Source: Corallincola sp. (lineage in GTDB: Bacteria > Pseudomonadota > Gammaproteobacteria > Enterobacterales > Neiellaceae). Taken from it: a stretch of 6,229 nucleotides of DNA. Each line of letters starts with the position of its first letter. The first letter of the stretch is position 1. The stretch lies in contig JAGOCY010000089.1 in assembly GCA_017998495.1 (NCBI GenBank), positions 1 through 6,229 on the forward strand, written 5' to 3'. The position numbers and the translations under genes were made by a program. The notes beneath the pieces were generated by a model. The model ran no database searches. It worked only from the letters and a program-made list of their open reading frames with translations, and was not told the DNA's origin. Shown in pieces: positions 4,905 to 6,229 of this stretch.

Positions 4905-5453
4905 ATGACAGCGCTACCCTGCGAGGCCTTGCTCAAGGCCAGTATCAAGAGCATTCCGGATTACCCCAAGCCTGGCATCATCTTCCGTGATGTCACCTCG
5001 CTGATGGAAAACGGCGAAGCCTTCGCCTGTGCCATTGATGCGCTGCTGGCCCCGTTCGTCACCGCTGGGGTGACCAAAGTCGTAGGCGCTGAAGCTCGCG
5101 GTTTTATCTTTGGCGCGCCGCTGGCTCTGCGCCTTGGCGCGGGTTTTGTGCCGGTGCGCAAGCCGCGCAAGCTGCCGCGCGAGACCCTGCGCGAGAGTTA
5201 TGCCCTGGAGTACGGCACCGACACCCTGGAGATCCATACCGACGCCATTCAGCCCGGCGAGCGGGTGCTGCTGGTGGATGACCTGCTGGCCACCGGCGGC
5301 ACCATCCTGGCCACGGCCCAATTGGTGCAGCGCCTGGGTGGCACTGTGGTCGGTGCGGCCTTCGTGGTCGGCCTGCCTGATCTGCCGGGTGAAGGGCGAC
5401 TGCGCGAGTTGGGTATTGAGCCCCATGTGCTCGTCCGCTATGCGGGGCACTGA
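4905..5453 (+). CDS. apt: Adenine phosphoribosyltransferase
   Basis: Apt converts adenine plus PRPP to AMP and pyrophosphate in purine salvage, in the cytoplasm. The 182-residue length matches the E. coli enzyme (183). Visible signatures are the hood segment [11 protein letters not shown] (19-29), [15 protein letters not shown] (60-74), the flexible-loop region [18 protein letters not shown] (89-106), and the PRPP-binding loop [13 protein letters not shown] (121-133) with the acidic pair D125-D126. The start agrees with the family N-terminus, although no clear Shine-Dalgarno precedes the ATG (the bases before it are CCCCAACATTGGC), so initiation may be weak or depend on an unstructured leader. 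The TGA overlaps the dnaX ATG by one base (TGATG), so the two genes are co-transcribed and translationally coupled, a common gammaproteobacterial arrangement. Confidence 0.98.
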   Translation: MTALPCEALLKASIKSIPDYPKPGIIFRDVTSLMENGEAFACAIDALLAPFVTAGVTKVVGAEARGFIFGAPLALRLGAGFVPVRKPRKLPRETLRESYALEYGTDTLEIHTDAIQPGERVLLVDDLLATGGTILATAQLVQRLGGTVVGAAFVVGLPDLPGEGRLRELGIEPHVLVRYAGH

Positions 5454-6229
5454 TGGCTTATCTGGCTCTGGCGCGGCGCTGGCGTCCACGTACCTTCGCT
5501 GAAGTAGTGGGGCAGGACCATGTGGTCCAGGCCCTCTCTGGCGCCCTGCGCGATGACCGGGTGCACCATGCCCTGCTTTTTTCCGGCACCCGAGGTGTGG
5601 GCAAAACCACCATCGCCCGCGCCCTGGCCAAGAGCCTCAACTGTGAACAGGGGCCGACTCCTAGCCCCTGCGGTCAGTGCAGCAGCTGTGTCGAGATCGC
5701 CGAGGGGCGGCATGTCGATCTGATCGAGATCGATGCCGCGTCGCGCACCAAGGTCGAAGACACCCGTGAACTGCTGGAGAACGTCCAGTACCGGCCGACC
5801 CGTGGCCGCTACAAGATCTATCTGATCGACGAAGTGCACATGTTGTCTCGCCACTCCTTCAATGCGTTGCTGAAAACGCTGGAGGAGCCGCCGCCCCACG
5901 TCAAGTTCCTGCTCGCCACCACTGATCCGCAAAAGCTGCCGGTGACGGTGCTGTCGCGCTGCCTGCAGTTTCACCTGCGCAGCCTGACGCCGCTGGAGAT
6001 CAGCGGCCATCTGGCCCGGGTACTGGCGGGCGAGGGCATTGCCTGCGACGCCCAAGCGCTGGATGAGCTGGCCGCCGCCGCCCGCGGCAGCCTGCGCGAT
6101 GCTCTGAGCCTGACCGATCAGGCGGTGGCCTTCGGCCAGGGCGAGGTACGCGCCGCCCAAGTCACCGCCATGCTTGGTACTGCCCGGCGTGAGGGGGTCG
6201 CTCAGCTGGTGCGGCTGCTTCTGGCTGGC
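5453..6229 (+). CDS. dnaX: DNA polymerase III tau/gamma subunit, N-terminal part (runs off window)
   Basis: DnaX is the ATPase motor of the clamp loader that places the beta clamp on DNA. The frame is open from the ATG at 5453 to the window edge (259 codons), covering AAA+ domains I-II and the beginning of III. Visible features are the N-terminal YLALARRWRPRTFAEVVGQ (3-21), Walker A GTRGVGKT (45-52), the zinc-binding cysteines C64, C73, C76 and C79, Walker B IDEVH (125-129), sensor-type ATTDPQKLP (155-163) and the arginine finger in LSRC (R169). All are intact. The start overlaps the apt stop, with only a short GGGG (5444-5447) as ribosome binding signal, consistent with coupling. The slippery site that yields the short gamma form in many relatives would lie downstream and cannot be assessed. 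Confidence 0.98.
   Translation, partial: MAYLALARRWRPRTFAEVVGQDHVVQALSGALRDDRVHHALLFSGTRGVGKTTIARALAKSLNCEQGPTPSPCGQCSSCVEIAEGRHVDLIEIDAASRTKVEDTRELLENVQYRPTRGRYKIYLIDEVHMLSRHSFNALLKTLEEPPPHVKFLLATTDPQKLPVTVLSRCLQFHLRSLTPLEISGHLARVLAGEGIACDAQALDELAAAARGSLRDALSLTDQAVAFGQGEVRAAQVTAMLGTARREGVAQLVRLLLAG

Noticed and set aside
4914..5489. 191-codon minus-strand ORF opposite apt
   Set aside because: It is antisense to a complete, full-length adenine phosphoribosyltransferase and has no motifs of its own.
5438..6160. 240-codon minus-strand ORF opposite dnaX
   Set aside because: The plus strand encodes an unmistakable DnaX with all ATPase motifs; the antisense ORF is a by-product of GC-rich codon use.

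Overview
The window is GC-rich, densely packed bacterial chromosome. The best taxonomic clue is the 3' end: adenine phosphoribosyltransferase overlapped by dnaX, an arrangement typical of Gammaproteobacteria. The DnaX N-terminus is very close to the enterobacterial form, a good FNR/ANR box is present, and the composition would fit an Aeromonadales-like organism. The genus is an inference, because no rRNA or other direct marker is in the window.

Layout. Positions 1-1504 (+) hold the C-terminal part of a DUF885-family, putative zinc-metallohydrolase-like protein whose start lies upstream of the window. It converges on a small DksA/TraR-type C4 zinc-finger protein (1533-1922, -), with a perfect hairpin between the two. 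A 268-base divergent intergenic region follows. It leads into a three-gene (+) operon at 2191-4195: a Sec-exported, cysteine-rich repeat peptide (HvfA-like), a DUF692/MNIO maturase (HvfB-like) and a DUF2063 partner protein (HvfC-like). Next come a perfect FNR-type palindrome, a 38-codon membrane mini-protein (4240-4356) too short for ordinary gene calling, and a single-domain response regulator (4462-4839) with its own clear promoter. The window ends with apt (4905-5453) and the first 259 codons of dnaX (5453 to the edge).

The most interesting content is the hvfABC-type cluster. The precursor carries nine exact EGKCG motifs plus one decayed copy (DGKSG), and all nine cysteines of the protein lie in those motifs. 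In the characterised Haemophilus HvfABC system, the MNIO/partner pair converts EGKCG cysteines into oxazolone/thioamide pairs that bind copper. By analogy this locus should make an exported copper-binding RiPP. It lacks the adjacent DoxX-type gene (HvfX) common in such loci. It has an unusual 10-bp hairpin between precursor and maturase and is followed by a small membrane protein beside an FNR box, which raises the possibility of an oxygen link. apt and dnaX are housekeeping genes (purine salvage; DNA polymerase III clamp loader).
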